From positions 124,001-188,000 of the forward strand of contig JAUHZK010000002.1 of the NCBI GenBank assembly GCA_030425645.1: a stretch of 64,000 bases of DNA, in the 5' to 3' direction. This document shows positions 49,557 to 59,131 of this stretch, piece after piece (within the stretch, counting starts at the first letter, position 1; the number at the start of each line of letters is the position of its first letter). This DNA is from Gammaproteobacteria bacterium (GTDB taxonomy: Bacteria > Pseudomonadota > Gammaproteobacteria > JAPPPA01). Made by a program: the position numbers and the translations under genes. The notes under the pieces are model-generated. The model worked only from the letters and a program-made list of their open reading frames with translations, made no database searches and was not told the origin of the DNA.

Positions 49557-50963
49557 CTAGATAGACCTCACGTCTACGAAATGCCCATTCACCGCAGCCG
49601 CGGCGGCCATTGCAGGACTAACCAAATGCGTGCGACCGCCCTTACCTTGGCGGCTTTCGAAATTACGGTTAGAAGTTGATGCACAACGCTCGCCGGGCTC
49701 TAGGCGGTCAGCATTCATCGCCAAACACATAGAGCAGCCGGGCTCGCGCCATTCAAAACCTGCTTCAACAAAAACCTTGTCCAGACCTTCAGCCTCGGCT
49801 TGTTGTTTCACCAGGCCAGAACCCGGCACAACCAAAGCCAACTTAATGTTGTCGGCTACTTTGCGGCCTTTAGCCACATCTGCCGCCGCACGTAAATCTT
49901 CGATACGTGAGTTAGTACAAGAGCCGATAAAGACTTTATCAACCGAAATCTGATCAATTGGCGTACCGGCTTGTAAATCCATATACGCCAACGCCTTGCG
50001 CATGCCTTCGGCTTTAACGCTATCGGCTTCCTCATCAGGATTCGGCACCACAGTATCTACCGGCACCACCATCTCTGGCGAGGTGCCCCAGGTCACTTGC
50101 GGCTGAATATCAGCACCATTTAGCTCAACGACCTTGTCGAACTCGGCGTCAGCGTCGGAATGCAAGGTGCGCCATTCGGCCACTGCTTGTTCCCACTGCT
50201 CATCGGTTGGGCCATAAGGACGGCCCTTAACGTAATCAATCGTGGTCTGATCAACCGCAACCATGCCAGCGCGCGCACCGCCTTCGATTGCCATATTGCA
50301 GACCGTCATACGGCCTTCCATGCTTAGCGCTTCAATCGCTTCGCCGGCAAATTCAATCGCGTAGCCGGTACCGCCTGCGGTACCGATTTCGCCGATAATG
50401 GCCAAGACAATATCTTTAGCGGTTACGCCAGCGCCAACATTGCCGTCGACGCGCACTAACATCGACTTGGACTTCTTTTGCACCAAACACTGGGTGGCGA
50501 GCACATGCTCAACTTCTGAGGTGCCGATACCAAACGCCAAGGAACCAAAAGCGCCATGTGTGGCGGTATGCGAATCACCACAAACCACGGTCATCCCCGG
50601 CAGCGTTGCACCCTGCTCCGGGCCTACTACGTGCACAATGCCTTGGCGTAGATCGTTCATTTTGAATTCGGTAATACCAAACTCGTCACAGTTCGCGTCT
50701 AGCGCGTCCACCTGTGCTTTTGAAATCGGGTCTTTAATACCGTTTACGCGATCAGCCGTAGTCGGCACGTTATGGTCAGCCACAGCGAGGTTAGCATTCA
50801 GCTTCCACGGCAGGCGATTAGCCATGCGCAGGCCTTCAAATGCCTGAGGCGACGTGACCTCATGAACCAAATGACGATCGATATAAATTAGTGAGGCACC
50901 GTTTTCATCGGTATCCACCAAGTGTATATCCCACAATTTGTCGTAAAGCGTTTTGCCGCCCAT
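49557..50963 (-). CDS. leuC: 3-isopropylmalate dehydratase large subunit
   Basis: 468 residues. Aconitase family, binds a [4Fe-4S] cluster through Cys in [14 protein letters not shown] and in GCSMCLAMN (C-x2-C). The N-terminus [12 protein letters not shown] is the family start. First gene of leuC-leuD-leuB-asd-fimV, a pseudomonad order; leuA is elsewhere. A terminator-like hairpin lies 43 bp upstream of the start (separate entry). Confidence 0.97.
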   Translation of the reverse strand: MGGKTLYDKLWDIHLVDTDENGASLIYIDRHLVHEVTSPQAFEGLRMANRLPWKLNANLAVADHNVPTTADRVNGIKDPISKAQVDALDANCDEFGITEFKMNDLRQGIVHVVGPEQGATLPGMTVVCGDSHTATHGAFGSLAFGIGTSEVEHVLATQCLVQKKSKSMLVRVDGNVGAGVTAKDIVLAIIGEIGTAGGTGYAIEFAGEAIEALSMEGRMTVCNMAIEGGARAGMVAVDQTTIDYVKGRPYGPTDEQWEQAVAEWRTLHSDADAEFDKVVELNGADIQPQVTWGTSPEMVVPVDTVVPNPDEEADSVKAEGMRKALAYMDLQAGTPIDQISVDKVFIGSCTNSRIEDLRAAADVAKGRKVADNIKLALVVPGSGLVKQQAEAEGLDKVFVEAGFEWREPGCSMCLAMNADRLEPGERCASTSNRNFESRQGKGGRTHLVSPAMAAAAAVNGHFVDVRSI

Positions 50964-51006
50964 AACCTAATAAACCGTGTAGTAACGTGTCGTAAAAACC
51001 TGAAAC

Positions 51007-51039
51007 AAAAAAAGCCTGCCAGAACCTCGTTCTAACGGC
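51007..51039 (-). terminator. Rho-independent terminator between the MFS gene and leuC
   Basis: On the minus strand GCC-GTTAGAAC and GTTCTGGC-AGGC form an 11-bp stem (with one bulged A and two G-U pairs) around a GAG loop, followed by seven T. It ends transcription from prmB-aroC-MFS. Because it sits in the leuC leader it might also act as an attenuator, but no leucine-rich leader peptide was seen upstream. Confidence 0.85.
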
Positions 51040-51069
51040 CTCTCCCATTGTTTTTTTGGGTTGCGAATT

Positions 51070-52239
51070 CTACAGGCTAGCGCGCCGAAAACCTAGCCAC
51101 GCGAGGCCTAATCCGCCAACTGCAACCATCGACGCGATGGTAAAGGTTGCCTCTGGTCCAACGCCTTCCCAAGCATGCCCCATCGCATAAGCACCGATCG
51201 CCCCACCTAGCCCGAAGCTAATACTGCTGTATAAGCCCTGACCACGAGCGTCTAGGCCGCCTTTAAAGTAACGGTGCACCAGCTGAATCGCGGCGGCGTG
51301 ATAAACGCCATAAGTGACTGCATGCAAAGCCTGTGCAAACAATACAGCGGTTAGCGTTTCGGGCAACCAAGCCGTGATTTGCCACCTCAGCGCAGTCACG
51401 AACAGAGAAAACAGCAATAGGGTTTCTGCGCTCCAGCGCCTTAGCAAGCGGCCAGTCACCCAAAAAACTAGGATTTCAGCCACCACACCCAGCGACCACA
51501 AGCCACCTATCGCCGCGCCGCTATAGCCATGCTGCTCCATCCATAGCGAATAGAACGTGTAATAAACCGCATGACTGACCTGCATTAAACAAACAGCCAC
51601 AAACAACCCGATCACGGCCGGCTGTTTAAGCACTTGAAATAGGTCGCGCTTAGCGCCTTGCTCATGGTCGGCCTCACTAACCGGCACCCACCAAGCAGCC
51701 ACAGCAATTAGTAATAAACTTGGCCAAACCAGACTTGGCATTTGGGTATAACCCACTCGCTCTAAGATCTCACCGCCGAGCAGCACCGCAACCACAAAAC
51801 CGATTGAACCCCAAGCCCGTAAGCGCCCATATTCGTCATGGTCTTGCCCCAAGAACTTAAGCGTAACGGCTTCAAACTGCGGCAAAGTTGCATTCCAGAA
51901 CCACCCCATCGCCGCCAACATTAGCGCCATTTGCCAAAACGTATCGGCAACATAAACCCACAAGAACGACAGCAACGCCAGAGCGCTAGTTAAGCGAATA
52001 ATCTGCACGGGCTGATTGCGCTTGTCGGCTACCCAGCCCCAAAAATTAGGCGAAATAATCCGCGTTGCCAGCAACACCGCCAGCAGCTCACCAATTTCGA
52101 CCGGTGTAAAACCTTCAGCCTGCAGATATAGCGGCCAAAACGGCAGAAAGAGGCCGAGAATAATAAAGTTGAAAAAATAGAAGCTCGCTAGCCGCCGCAG
52201 TGGAACCTGCGACGGATTAACGGGCTGTGCGCTTGGCAT
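51070..52239 (-). CDS. MFS permease (HcaT/LacY-like)
   Basis: 389 residues with twelve hydrophobic segments and no signal peptide. The start RRLASFYFFNFIILGLFLPFWPLYL and later FWNATLPQFEAVTLKFLG are typical of the small MFS_1-like subfamily that includes the putative phenylpropionate permease HcaT. The substrate is unknown. The gene follows aroC by 3 bp, an association found in several pseudomonads, which may hint at an aromatic or shikimate-related compound but is only inference. Confidence 0.82.
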   Translation of the reverse strand: MPSAQPVNPSQVPLRRLASFYFFNFIILGLFLPFWPLYLQAEGFTPVEIGELLAVLLATRIISPNFWGWVADKRNQPVQIIRLTSALALLSFLWVYVADTFWQMALMLAAMGWFWNATLPQFEAVTLKFLGQDHDEYGRLRAWGSIGFVVAVLLGGEILERVGYTQMPSLVWPSLLLIAVAAWWVPVSEADHEQGAKRDLFQVLKQPAVIGLFVAVCLMQVSHAVYYTFYSLWMEQHGYSGAAIGGLWSLGVVAEILVFWVTGRLLRRWSAETLLLFSLFVTALRWQITAWLPETLTAVLFAQALHAVTYGVYHAAAIQLVHRYFKGGLDARGQGLYSSISFGLGGAIGAYAMGHAWEGVGPEATFTIASMVAVGGLGLAWLGFRRASL

Positions 52240-52242
52240 TTT

Positions 52243-53343
52243 TTAGGGTGCTTCCGCGGCAATAACCGGCGTACTCACTTGTACGTCTGCATTCTGGCCG
52301 CGTTGACGCAAAATTTGGTCAATCAGCACCAGGGCCATCATGGCCTCGGCAATCGGTGTGGCGCGAATACCCACACAAGGATCGTGACGGCCCTTGGTGC
52401 GAACCTCAGCCGGATTACCTTCAATATCGATGGTTTGACCCGGCAAGTGGATACTAGAGGTTGGCTTCAACGCAATATGCGCTATCACATCTTGACCTGA
52501 TGAAATACCGCCCAACACACCACCGGCGTGATTAGAGGTAAAACCTTCAGGCGTTAGCTCATCGCGGTTTTCGGTACCCTTAAGATTGACCACACCAAAA
52601 CCGTCGCCAATTTCCACACCCTTAACAGCATTAATGCTCATTAAGGCTTGCGCCAACTCGGCGTCCAAACGATCGAAAATCGGCTCGCCAATTCCCGGTG
52701 GCACACCTTTAGCGATCACTGTGATTTTGGCACCGATGGAGTCACCGGACTTGCGCAGCGCCTGCATGTAATCTTCCAACTCGGGAATTTTGCTAGCTTC
52801 GGCACAGAAAAACGGATTGTCGTTGACAATGCTTAGGTCTTCACCGGCGCATTCAATTGGCCCCAGCTGACTCATATAGCCTTGCACGCTAATTCCATAG
52901 CGCTCTTTTAGCCATTTTTTGGCAATGGCACCGGCAGCAACCCGCATTGCGGTTTCACGCGCTGAAGAGCGACCGCCGCCACGATAATCGCGCAAGCCAT
53001 ATTTATGGTGATAGGCATAGTCCGCATGTGCTGGGCGAAACAGGTCTTTGATGTCTGAGTAGTCTTTACTGCGTTGATCTTGGTTACGGATCAACAAACC
53101 AATCGGCGTGCCAGTGGTTTTACCTTCGAACACACCCGATAGGATTTCGACTTCGTCTGGTTCTTTCCGTTGGGTTACAAATTTGGATTGGCCAGGCTTG
53201 CGGCGGTCCAATTCTTTTTGTAAATCTTCTGCGCTGATTTCTAAACCCGGTGGGCAACCGTCAACCACACAGCCAAGCGCTGGGCCGTGGCTTTCACCAA
53301 AGGTAGAAACAACAAAGAGTTTGCCGAAGCTATTGCCAGACAT
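52243..53343 (-). CDS. aroC: Chorismate synthase
   Basis: 366 residues. [20 protein letters not shown] with the first conserved His, the GGRSSARET block and the C-terminal [18 protein letters not shown] are the three signatures. Final step of the shikimate pathway, needing reduced FMN. It starts directly after the prmB stop (TAA ATG with no gap) and is followed by the MFS gene, so the three are cotranscribed. AroA and TyrA from 61.6-63.9 kb act just before and just after chorismate formation. Confidence 0.98.
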   Translation of the reverse strand: MSGNSFGKLFVVSTFGESHGPALGCVVDGCPPGLEISAEDLQKELDRRKPGQSKFVTQRKEPDEVEILSGVFEGKTTGTPIGLLIRNQDQRSKDYSDIKDLFRPAHADYAYHHKYGLRDYRGGGRSSARETAMRVAAGAIAKKWLKERYGISVQGYMSQLGPIECAGEDLSIVNDNPFFCAEASKIPELEDYMQALRKSGDSIGAKITVIAKGVPPGIGEPIFDRLDAELAQALMSINAVKGVEIGDGFGVVNLKGTENRDELTPEGFTSNHAGGVLGGISSGQDVIAHIALKPTSSIHLPGQTIDIEGNPAEVRTKGRHDPCVGIRATPIAEAMMALVLIDQILRQRGQNADVQVSTPVIAAEAP

Positions 53344-54255
53344 TTATAAGCCTTCTACTAAATCACTCAGACTGTCGTCTGAAAAATCATTTTTATGCGC
53401 CACAAGTTGCTCGCAGCTCAATGTATATACGCCAGAACCGCCGTTGCTGAATTCAATCCATTCAAACGGCACTTCAGGAAAACAGTTTGCCAGATACTCA
53501 TCAGTATTGCCGACTTCGATAAACACCCGGCCACCCTCATTTAAATAATTAGGCGCCTGCAACATCATCGGAATCACCAAATCCAAACCATCCTCACCGG
53601 CCACCAAGCTCATTTCGGGCTCGCGGTGATACTCCGCTGGCAAAGCATCGTATTCCCACTGTGGCACATACGGTGGATTAGAAAGGATTAAATCGTAAGT
53701 GCCTTCGGCATGGGCAAAGAGATCAGACTCGATCGCCCGCACCCGCCCCTGCAACTGGTGACGCTCGATATTACTGCGTGCCACGTCCAGCGCATCCGGC
53801 GACAAGTCAATAATATCGACCTGCGCTTCAGGAAAGGCCATTGCCGCGGCAATCCCCATACAACCGGAACCACAGCACAGATCCAACACCCGCTTTGGCG
53901 GCTCAGATAGCCACGGCTTAAACTTGTTGAGGATTAATTCAGCAAACGGTGAGCGCGGCACAATCACGCGCTCATCGACATTAAACGGCAAGCCAGCAAA
54001 CCAACACTCACCCAGCAGATAGGCTGCGGGTTGTCGTGTCTCAACGCGCTTCTCGAGTATTGCTTGCACTGTCGTTTCAGCCGCCGCATCTACTGCCTGT
54101 TCAAGCTCCGCCGCGGCGGTTTCCCAATCCAGACCTAAAGCACCCAGCACCAGCCAACGCGCCTCCTGCTCGGCAGAGTCAGTACCGTGACCAAAGTAAA
54201 GGGGTTGTTTTGTTAGTGCCTGGGTGGCTTGCTCGATGAGCTGTATCACTGTCAT
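53344..54255 (-). CDS. prmB: Ribosomal protein L3 glutamine methyltransferase
   Basis: 303 residues. The SAM motif LDLCCGSGCMGIA (about 133-145) and the NPPYVPQWEYDALPAEY block identify PrmB, rather than the release-factor methyltransferase PrmC, whose motif reads NPPYI and lacks the EYD segment. It methylates a glutamine of ribosomal protein L3. The conserved prmB-aroC pair supports the call. The start is ATG 54255. The divergent SCO1 gene begins 80 bp away. Confidence 0.95.
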   Translation of the reverse strand: MTVIQLIEQATQALTKQPLYFGHGTDSAEQEARWLVLGALGLDWETAAAELEQAVDAAAETTVQAILEKRVETRQPAAYLLGECWFAGLPFNVDERVIVPRSPFAELILNKFKPWLSEPPKRVLDLCCGSGCMGIAAAMAFPEAQVDIIDLSPDALDVARSNIERHQLQGRVRAIESDLFAHAEGTYDLILSNPPYVPQWEYDALPAEYHREPEMSLVAGEDGLDLVIPMMLQAPNYLNEGGRVFIEVGNTDEYLANCFPEVPFEWIEFSNGGSGVYTLSCEQLVAHKNDFSDDSLSDLVEGL

Positions 54256-54335
54256 GCGCCTATTCTATCGCTTGCAACCTAAACACAACAGCGCAAATTA
54301 CTTGTAGAAAAACAGGAAGCGCATAAACTGCGCGC

Positions 54336-54986
54336 ATGAAAAATCATTCCAACACCAGTAAATCCCCTAAACAAGGCGGCATTACGCTTAGCACCTACAT
54401 TCTCGTTATTGGTATCGCGCTCATTCTTGGCCTAGTGCTTGGCTGGATTGCTCAGGGCGACAAAGACACAGAGGTTAAAGCCACCGTACTACCAGAAAGC
54501 CGCCCGCTACCAGCATTTGAGCTTGAAGGCACACATGGCTCCCCTATCAATCCTGAGACTCTAAAAGGCAATTGGACTTGGGTATTCTTCGGCTTTACGC
54601 ATTGCCCCGACGTCTGCCCCGGCACACTCTCCGCGATTAGAGATGGACTACCCCTAATTGAAGGTGAAGCGCCCGATGTGCTGTTCATTTCTTTAGACCC
54701 GGAGCGCGACACGCTCACTAAGCTTGCCGAATATGTTGAATGGTTTAACCCAGACTTCAAAGCCGCCACTGGCGACATCCCCGCACTTAACAAAGCCGCG
54801 CAGGCGATGGGCATTGCTTGGAGCAAAGTTGAAACCGAAAGCAGCAACTATCAAATCGCCCACACTTCTTGGGTGATTCTGCTGAACCCTAGCGCACAAA
54901 TTCAAGCCTGGTTCTCGCCGCCGCATCTACCAAATGAAATGGCGCAAGACTTTATGACTATTCGCGACAATCACCAACAACCTTAA
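54336..54986 (+). CDS. SCO1/SenC family copper-binding protein
   Basis: 216 residues with one N-terminal transmembrane helix (about 20-38) and a periplasmic thioredoxin-like fold. The copper ligands are C90 and C94 (CPDVCP) and H176 (YQIAHTS). SCO proteins deliver copper to the CuA centre of cytochrome c oxidase or serve in redox protection. No oxidase genes are near. First gene of a plus-strand run with psd, about 22 bp upstream of it. Confidence 0.92.
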   Translation: MKNHSNTSKSPKQGGITLSTYILVIGIALILGLVLGWIAQGDKDTEVKATVLPESRPLPAFELEGTHGSPINPETLKGNWTWVFFGFTHCPDVCPGTLSAIRDGLPLIEGEAPDVLFISLDPERDTLTKLAEYVEWFNPDFKAATGDIPALNKAAQAMGIAWSKVETESSNYQIAHTSWVILLNPSAQIQAWFSPPHLPNEMAQDFMTIRDNHQQP

Positions 54987-55008
54987 GCAGTAACGGACAA
55001 ACGTAGAA

Positions 55009-55887
55009 ATGAGTTCAACTAACAAGCCCAAAGCCAACGTTATTGATTACAGCTTTAGCGCACCGCAATACCTATTGCCACATCAGGCATTGTCTAAAGT
55101 TATGCATAAGGCCACCCGCAGCCGTCTAAAGCCATTTAAGTCAGCCGTCATCGGCGGCTTTACGCGCATCTACGGCATCAATATGCAAGAGGCCGAACAC
55201 GAAAGCGGCAAGAGTTATAACAGCGTCAATGCGTTCTTCACCCGCGCCCTTAAGGCCGGTGCCCGACCAATTGACCAAGATCCCGAAGCCATCGTCTCAC
55301 CAGTAGATGGAACAGTGAGCGAGTCAGCACCGATTCGAGACCAACAAATTATTCAAGCCAAGGGGCGCGAATACAGCGTTCTTGAATTACTAGGTGGCGA
55401 CAAAGCCTTGGCCGAACAGTTTAAAGACGGCGACTTCTCAACAATCTACCTTTCGCCAAAAGACTATCACCGCATCCACATGCCCTGCGACGGTCGCCTA
55501 GTCAGCATGCGCCACGTACCCGGCCGACTATTTAGCGTAAACCCTCGCACCACCCGTTCAGTACCACGCCTGTTTGCTCGCAACGAACGCGTTATCAATA
55601 TCTTTGAGACCGAGTTCGGTCCAATGGCTCTCATTATGGTCGGTGCTATTTTCGTCTCAAGCATGGAAACGGTTTGGCACGGCGAAGTAAACACCACACG
55701 ACGCGGCAATATTCGGCAGTGGGAATACGACGGCAGCCTTAAGCTAGCCAAGGGTGATGAAATGGGCCGATTCAATATGGGCTCTACCGTTATCTTGCTC
55801 TACCCTCAAGGTGCAGTTGAACAAAACGCACTGATGGAATCTGGCCAAGCACTGCGCCTCGGCCAGCGCATTGCAGACCTCGTCTAA
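55009..55887 (+). CDS. psd: Phosphatidylserine decarboxylase (pyruvoyl type)
   Basis: 292 residues, the proteobacterial size. Self-processing site is MGST: cleavage before Ser259 would create the pyruvoyl group on a 34-residue alpha subunit. Other motifs are SPVDGTVSE, LSPKDYHRIHMP and GRLFSVNP. Makes phosphatidylethanolamine at the inner membrane. The usual LGST reads MGST here, which keeps the Gly-Ser cut. It lies between the SCO1 gene and a quinone oxidoreductase. Confidence 0.97.
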   Translation: MSSTNKPKANVIDYSFSAPQYLLPHQALSKVMHKATRSRLKPFKSAVIGGFTRIYGINMQEAEHESGKSYNSVNAFFTRALKAGARPIDQDPEAIVSPVDGTVSESAPIRDQQIIQAKGREYSVLELLGGDKALAEQFKDGDFSTIYLSPKDYHRIHMPCDGRLVSMRHVPGRLFSVNPRTTRSVPRLFARNERVINIFETEFGPMALIMVGAIFVSSMETVWHGEVNTTRRGNIRQWEYDGSLKLAKGDEMGRFNMGSTVILLYPQGAVEQNALMESGQALRLGQRIADLV

Positions 55888-55908
55888 GCAGCAATTTCAA
55901 GCCGCCTG

Positions 55909-56958
55909 ATGAACGCCCAAAAAATCGTTATCGACAAACCCGGCAGCTATGACGCCCTGTCATTAACAGACTTTGATTGCCCACCGCCAAGTGCCGACGA
56001 AGTCGCCATTAAAGTCCACGCCGCCGGTGTTAATTACGCCGATTGCGTCATACGGATGGGGCTTTATAAATCTGCCAATGAATTGCACGGCTTTCCCATT
56101 ACTCCGGGCTTCGAAGTCGCTGGCGAAATTATCGCCGTTGGAAAGAATGTAGACAATTTTTGTATCGGTGACCGGGTGCTTGGTGTCACGCTTTTTGGTG
56201 GATATTGCAGTCAAATCAACCTCATAGCATCGCAAGTTTTCCCAATCCCTGAAAATCTTAATTATGCGGAGGCAGCCGGCACCCCGACAGTCTATTTAAC
56301 GGCCTGGTTTGCATTGCATTATCTAGCCAATATTAAGGCCGATGAAAAGGTGCTAGTGCACTCCGGCGCTGGCGGCGTTGGCTTGGCCGCGCTGCAGCTA
56401 GCTAAACAGGCAGGCGCGCATCCCGTAGCTGTGGTTGGCGCTGAGCATAAAATCCAAACAGCCAAACAATATGGTGCCTATGCTGTCATCGACAAATCCA
56501 ACGAAGATTTATGGAAAAGCGCCGAGAGCATTGCCACAGAAGGCTTTCAAGCCATTCTTGATCCAAATGGCTACAGCACTTTGCAAGCCAGCTATGAACA
56601 TTTAGCACCACTCGGCAGGTTGGTTATCTATGGTTTTCATAGCATGCTGCCGAAATCAAGCACTTACAGCAAAGGTCGACCAAACTACTTGAAGTTGGCC
56701 CGAGATTGGTTGCGCACTCCGCGTTTTAACCCCCTCGAAATGACAGCTGATAACAAATCCGTGATGGCCTTCAATTTGAGCTTCGTCAGCAGCCGCGTTG
56801 AGCTCATGCAAACTGCCATGACGGAGATCCTAAATGGCCTCAAACACGGACAGCTAAAGCCTCTCCCGGTTCAAACCTATCCGCTAAAGGAGGCCGCAGT
56901 TGCGCAGCAAAATTTAGAAACCGCCCGAACGATCGGGAAGTTAATTTTGACCAACTAA
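55909..56958 (+). CDS. Zinc-type alcohol dehydrogenase-like quinone oxidoreductase
   Basis: 349 residues. Medium-chain dehydrogenase/reductase fold: an N-terminal GroES-like domain (GVNYADCVIRMGLY, FPITPGFEVAGEI) and a Rossmann domain with VHSGAGGVGLAALQLA. Zinc ligands are lacking, as in NADPH:quinone reductases and the VAT-1-like subgroup, which the C-terminal FNLSFVSSRVELM fits. Substrate unknown. It follows psd by 21 bp. An AT-rich small inverted repeat (56965-56980) after its stop is too weak to call a terminator. Confidence 0.85.
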   Translation: MNAQKIVIDKPGSYDALSLTDFDCPPPSADEVAIKVHAAGVNYADCVIRMGLYKSANELHGFPITPGFEVAGEIIAVGKNVDNFCIGDRVLGVTLFGGYCSQINLIASQVFPIPENLNYAEAAGTPTVYLTAWFALHYLANIKADEKVLVHSGAGGVGLAALQLAKQAGAHPVAVVGAEHKIQTAKQYGAYAVIDKSNEDLWKSAESIATEGFQAILDPNGYSTLQASYEHLAPLGRLVIYGFHSMLPKSSTYSKGRPNYLKLARDWLRTPRFNPLEMTADNKSVMAFNLSFVSSRVELMQTAMTEILNGLKHGQLKPLPVQTYPLKEAAVAQQNLETARTIGKLILTN

Positions 56959-56987
56959 AAAAAACTTATCGATATTGATAAAAGCAT

Positions 56988-57017
56988 TTGTAATGAGCCA
57001 CCGCTTTCGCTTAGATT
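56988..57017 (+). promoter_or_regulatory. Candidate promoter of the FecR-SPOR gene
   Basis: TTGTAA (56988-56993) and TAGATT (57012-57017) are 18 bp apart and the -10 lies about 35 bp before the ATG. Consensus match is four of six for each. The gene has a good ribosome-binding site, GGGGAG, 11 bp before ATG 57053. Confidence 0.4.
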
Positions 57018-57052
57018 AGACTCACAGCTACTAACTGGGGAGTCCAAATAAC

Positions 57053-58609
57053 ATGACGGACATTAGTGGGCGAACGCGCCTTTCCGTATCGTACATTGCG
57101 TTAGTCTTAGTCATCCTTTTTGGAGCCATTACCTTCACCGCGCAAGCCATAGATAACAGTAGCTATCTAGCCGCCATTGACCACCCCGCCCAGCTCACTC
57201 GAGACGGCCTTAGAAGCGACGCTCTCGCTGGCCAAGAAATCAAAAAAGAAGATCGTTTAGAAACCGGAACCAAAGGTCGCGCCAATATCGCTTTAGGTAG
57301 CGATATGCAAATTTACCTTGCGTCCAACTCCGGCATTTTAGTGCGCCAGCTGCATTCTAGTAGCGGCGACGACGGCGGCCTTAAAGGCATTCTTACCGTC
57401 GAAAAAGGCATGGTAAGGGTCAGCAGCCGTGTCAACTCACGGCCGTTACATCTACGTATTGAACAAGAAACGCTCAAGGCAGACATTAAAAAGCCGGCGT
57501 CATTTATGGTGAACCACAACGCTGGCACCGACATCATATGCCTGTTTACCGGCGAGATTAACGTCAAAGCCAACAACGACAGCCGCGTACTCAAGACACC
57601 TAACACCTGCTTCTTATACAACGGCGCAACCGGAGCCAGCTCCGTCCGCAATATCGAGAACAAGCAGATACAAGCCGTAATCGCGCTTACCAGAGTGTCC
57701 TCTCCTACACGGCAACCACTGTTCGCCTCGCGCACAGTTAAGCCAGAAACTCGCGTTGTTACCACCACGCAAGTAACACCAACCCAAATCGCAGCAGCCG
57801 AGAACACCACAAAGGTCTTACCACCATCGGCAGCCACAAATGCTCCAGCAGCAGTAGCCGCCTCGGCTCCAGAAACTGCAGCCGTGACCCAAACAGCCGC
57901 CGCGGCCAACCCAACAGCTGCAAATAACCCTCCGGCCACGACGACCAAGCCCACCACGACCCATGCTGGCGGCGTTGACACCGAAGCCGGTGCTGGGCTC
58001 TTAAATATGATGCGGCGTCCTGCACCAGGGCAAGAGCTAAGCAATGACGACGCCACACCCAAGCAAACGGTTGTCGCCACTTCGCGTCATCAGGAAACGC
58101 TGAGTACAACTCAGCCCACGCCAACAAGCAAAACAACGGCTACTGCCCCGGTAACGAGCAGTAAGCCACCCGTCGTGACCGCAAACGAGGCCACAGCCAG
58201 CCCTAGCCAGCCAGCAGCGACACGCAGCCGACCGACAATCTCAGCCGCACCCAAACAACCTGCCGCAGCAATCACCGCAACAAACACAAGCAAACCAACT
58301 CGCGCCAAACCCCAGCGCCGCCAAGCAAGCAAACGCTACCCCACACCATCCGGAAAATTAGAGCAGTGGACAATCAATTTGGCCGCGTATAGCCAGCCTA
58401 CTAACGCCACTGCGCTGATCGTAAAACTACGGAAGTTGGGCTATAAACCGATCATGCGCAAGATTACAACGCGCAATAAGAGCTCTCTATACCGGCTCAG
58501 TATTTCCGGCCTTAAAAGCCGCATCGCCGCAGAAGCCGAGGCCCGTAAAGTGCTAGCAGAGACTTCAATTTCCAATTACTGGCTTGAGAATATTTATTTA
58601 AGTCGTTAG
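57053..58609 (+). CDS. FecR-domain and SPOR-domain protein, novel architecture
   Basis: 518 residues. A signal anchor or cleavable signal covers about residues 10-32 (YIALVLVILFGAITFTAQA). Residues 40-215 look like a FecR domain: ALAGQEIKKEDRLETGTKGRANIAL, VEKGMVRVSSR, GEINVKAN. Then about 220 residues (roughly 215-435) of Ala/Thr/Pro/Gln-rich linker end in a basic patch (KPQRRQASKRYP), and a SPOR domain occupies about 438-518 (EQWTINLAAYSQPTNATALIVKLRKLGY). This suggests an exported protein that binds peptidoglycan and carries a ligand- or polymer-binding FecR fold. No sigma factor or TonB receptor is adjacent, so it is not a FecIR system. The function is unknown. Confidence 0.82.
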   Translation: MTDISGRTRLSVSYIALVLVILFGAITFTAQAIDNSSYLAAIDHPAQLTRDGLRSDALAGQEIKKEDRLETGTKGRANIALGSDMQIYLASNSGILVRQLHSSSGDDGGLKGILTVEKGMVRVSSRVNSRPLHLRIEQETLKADIKKPASFMVNHNAGTDIICLFTGEINVKANNDSRVLKTPNTCFLYNGATGASSVRNIENKQIQAVIALTRVSSPTRQPLFASRTVKPETRVVTTTQVTPTQIAAAENTTKVLPPSAATNAPAAVAASAPETAAVTQTAAAANPTAANNPPATTTKPTTTHAGGVDTEAGAGLLNMMRRPAPGQELSNDDATPKQTVVATSRHQETLSTTQPTPTSKTTATAPVTSSKPPVVTANEATASPSQPAATRSRPTISAAPKQPAAAITATNTSKPTRAKPQRRQASKRYPTPSGKLEQWTINLAAYSQPTNATALIVKLRKLGYKPIMRKITTRNKSSLYRLSISGLKSRIAAEAEARKVLAETSISNYWLENIYLSR

Positions 58610-58637
58610 CGCGTTCTGGCGCAGCAAGCCAAGACCA

Positions 58638-58670
58638 TAAAAAAGGCCGAGCAACAGCTCGGCCTTTTTT
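58638..58670. terminator. Bidirectional terminator between the FecR-SPOR gene and ihfB
   Basis: GGCCGAG (58645-58651) pairs with CTCGGCC (58658-58664) around CAACAG; flanking runs of six A and six T make a terminator in both directions, for the plus-strand gene and for ihfB. Confidence 0.93.
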
Positions 58671-58690
58671 ATACCCAATCTAGCAACGCA

Positions 58691-58984
58691 TTACAGGTTA
58701 TTAACGCGCTCTCGCATCTCTTTACCCGGCTTAAAGTAAGCCACATAGCGGCTGTCTAGCTCTACCGCTTCACCGGTCTTAGGGTTTCGTCCCATACGCG
58801 GCTTACGGTAACGCAAGGTGAAGCTACCAAAACCACGAATTTCAATTCGACCGTTATCAGCCAAGCTGTCGGCTAAATGATCGAGTATCGCTTTAACTGA
58901 AAACTCAACATCACGATAGCCGAGATGTCGCTGCTGCTCTGATAGCGCATTAATGATTTCAGATTTTGTTACCGCGTCATCCAT
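58691..58984 (-). CDS. ihfB: Integration host factor beta subunit
   Basis: 97 residues from ATG 58984, chosen because GGGGAAG lies 6 bp before it and the next residues align with IHF-beta; the frame is open to 59050 but with no homology. The core [10 protein letters not shown], the DNA-intercalating arm RNPKTGE and [11 protein letters not shown] are typical. With IhfA it bends DNA sharply at promoters and recombination sites. Follows rpsA as in E. coli, but a strong terminator separates them, so it probably has its own promoter. Confidence 0.96.
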   Translation of the reverse strand: MDDAVTKSEIINALSEQQRHLGYRDVEFSVKAILDHLADSLADNGRIEIRGFGSFTLRYRKPRMGRNPKTGEAVELDSRYVAYFKPGKEMRERVNNL

Positions 58985-59048
58985 CTGACTTCCCCAAGGT
59001 GTTGTTTGGAAATACAACAGTCCAAACTCAAGTGCATGAATTCTATAC

Positions 59049-59085
59049 AAAAAAAACGGGTAGCACTATGGCTACCCGCTTTTTT
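59049..59085 (-). terminator. Terminator downstream of rpsA
   Basis: CGGGTAGC and GCTACCCG form a perfect 8-bp stem with a six-base loop; on the minus strand eight T follow. A T-run on the other side also exists. It ends the cmk-rpsA transcript before ihfB. Confidence 0.93.
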
Positions 59086-59131
59086 ATGTTCTCGCTACCT
59101 AAGTAGCGAGTGACGAACTAACAGCTAACTG

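Noticed and set aside
56959-56985. Terminator after the quinone oxidoreductase gene
   Set aside because: The AT-rich TTATC/GATAA stem has five weak pairs and the long T-run would lie only on the minus strand, where no gene is transcribed.
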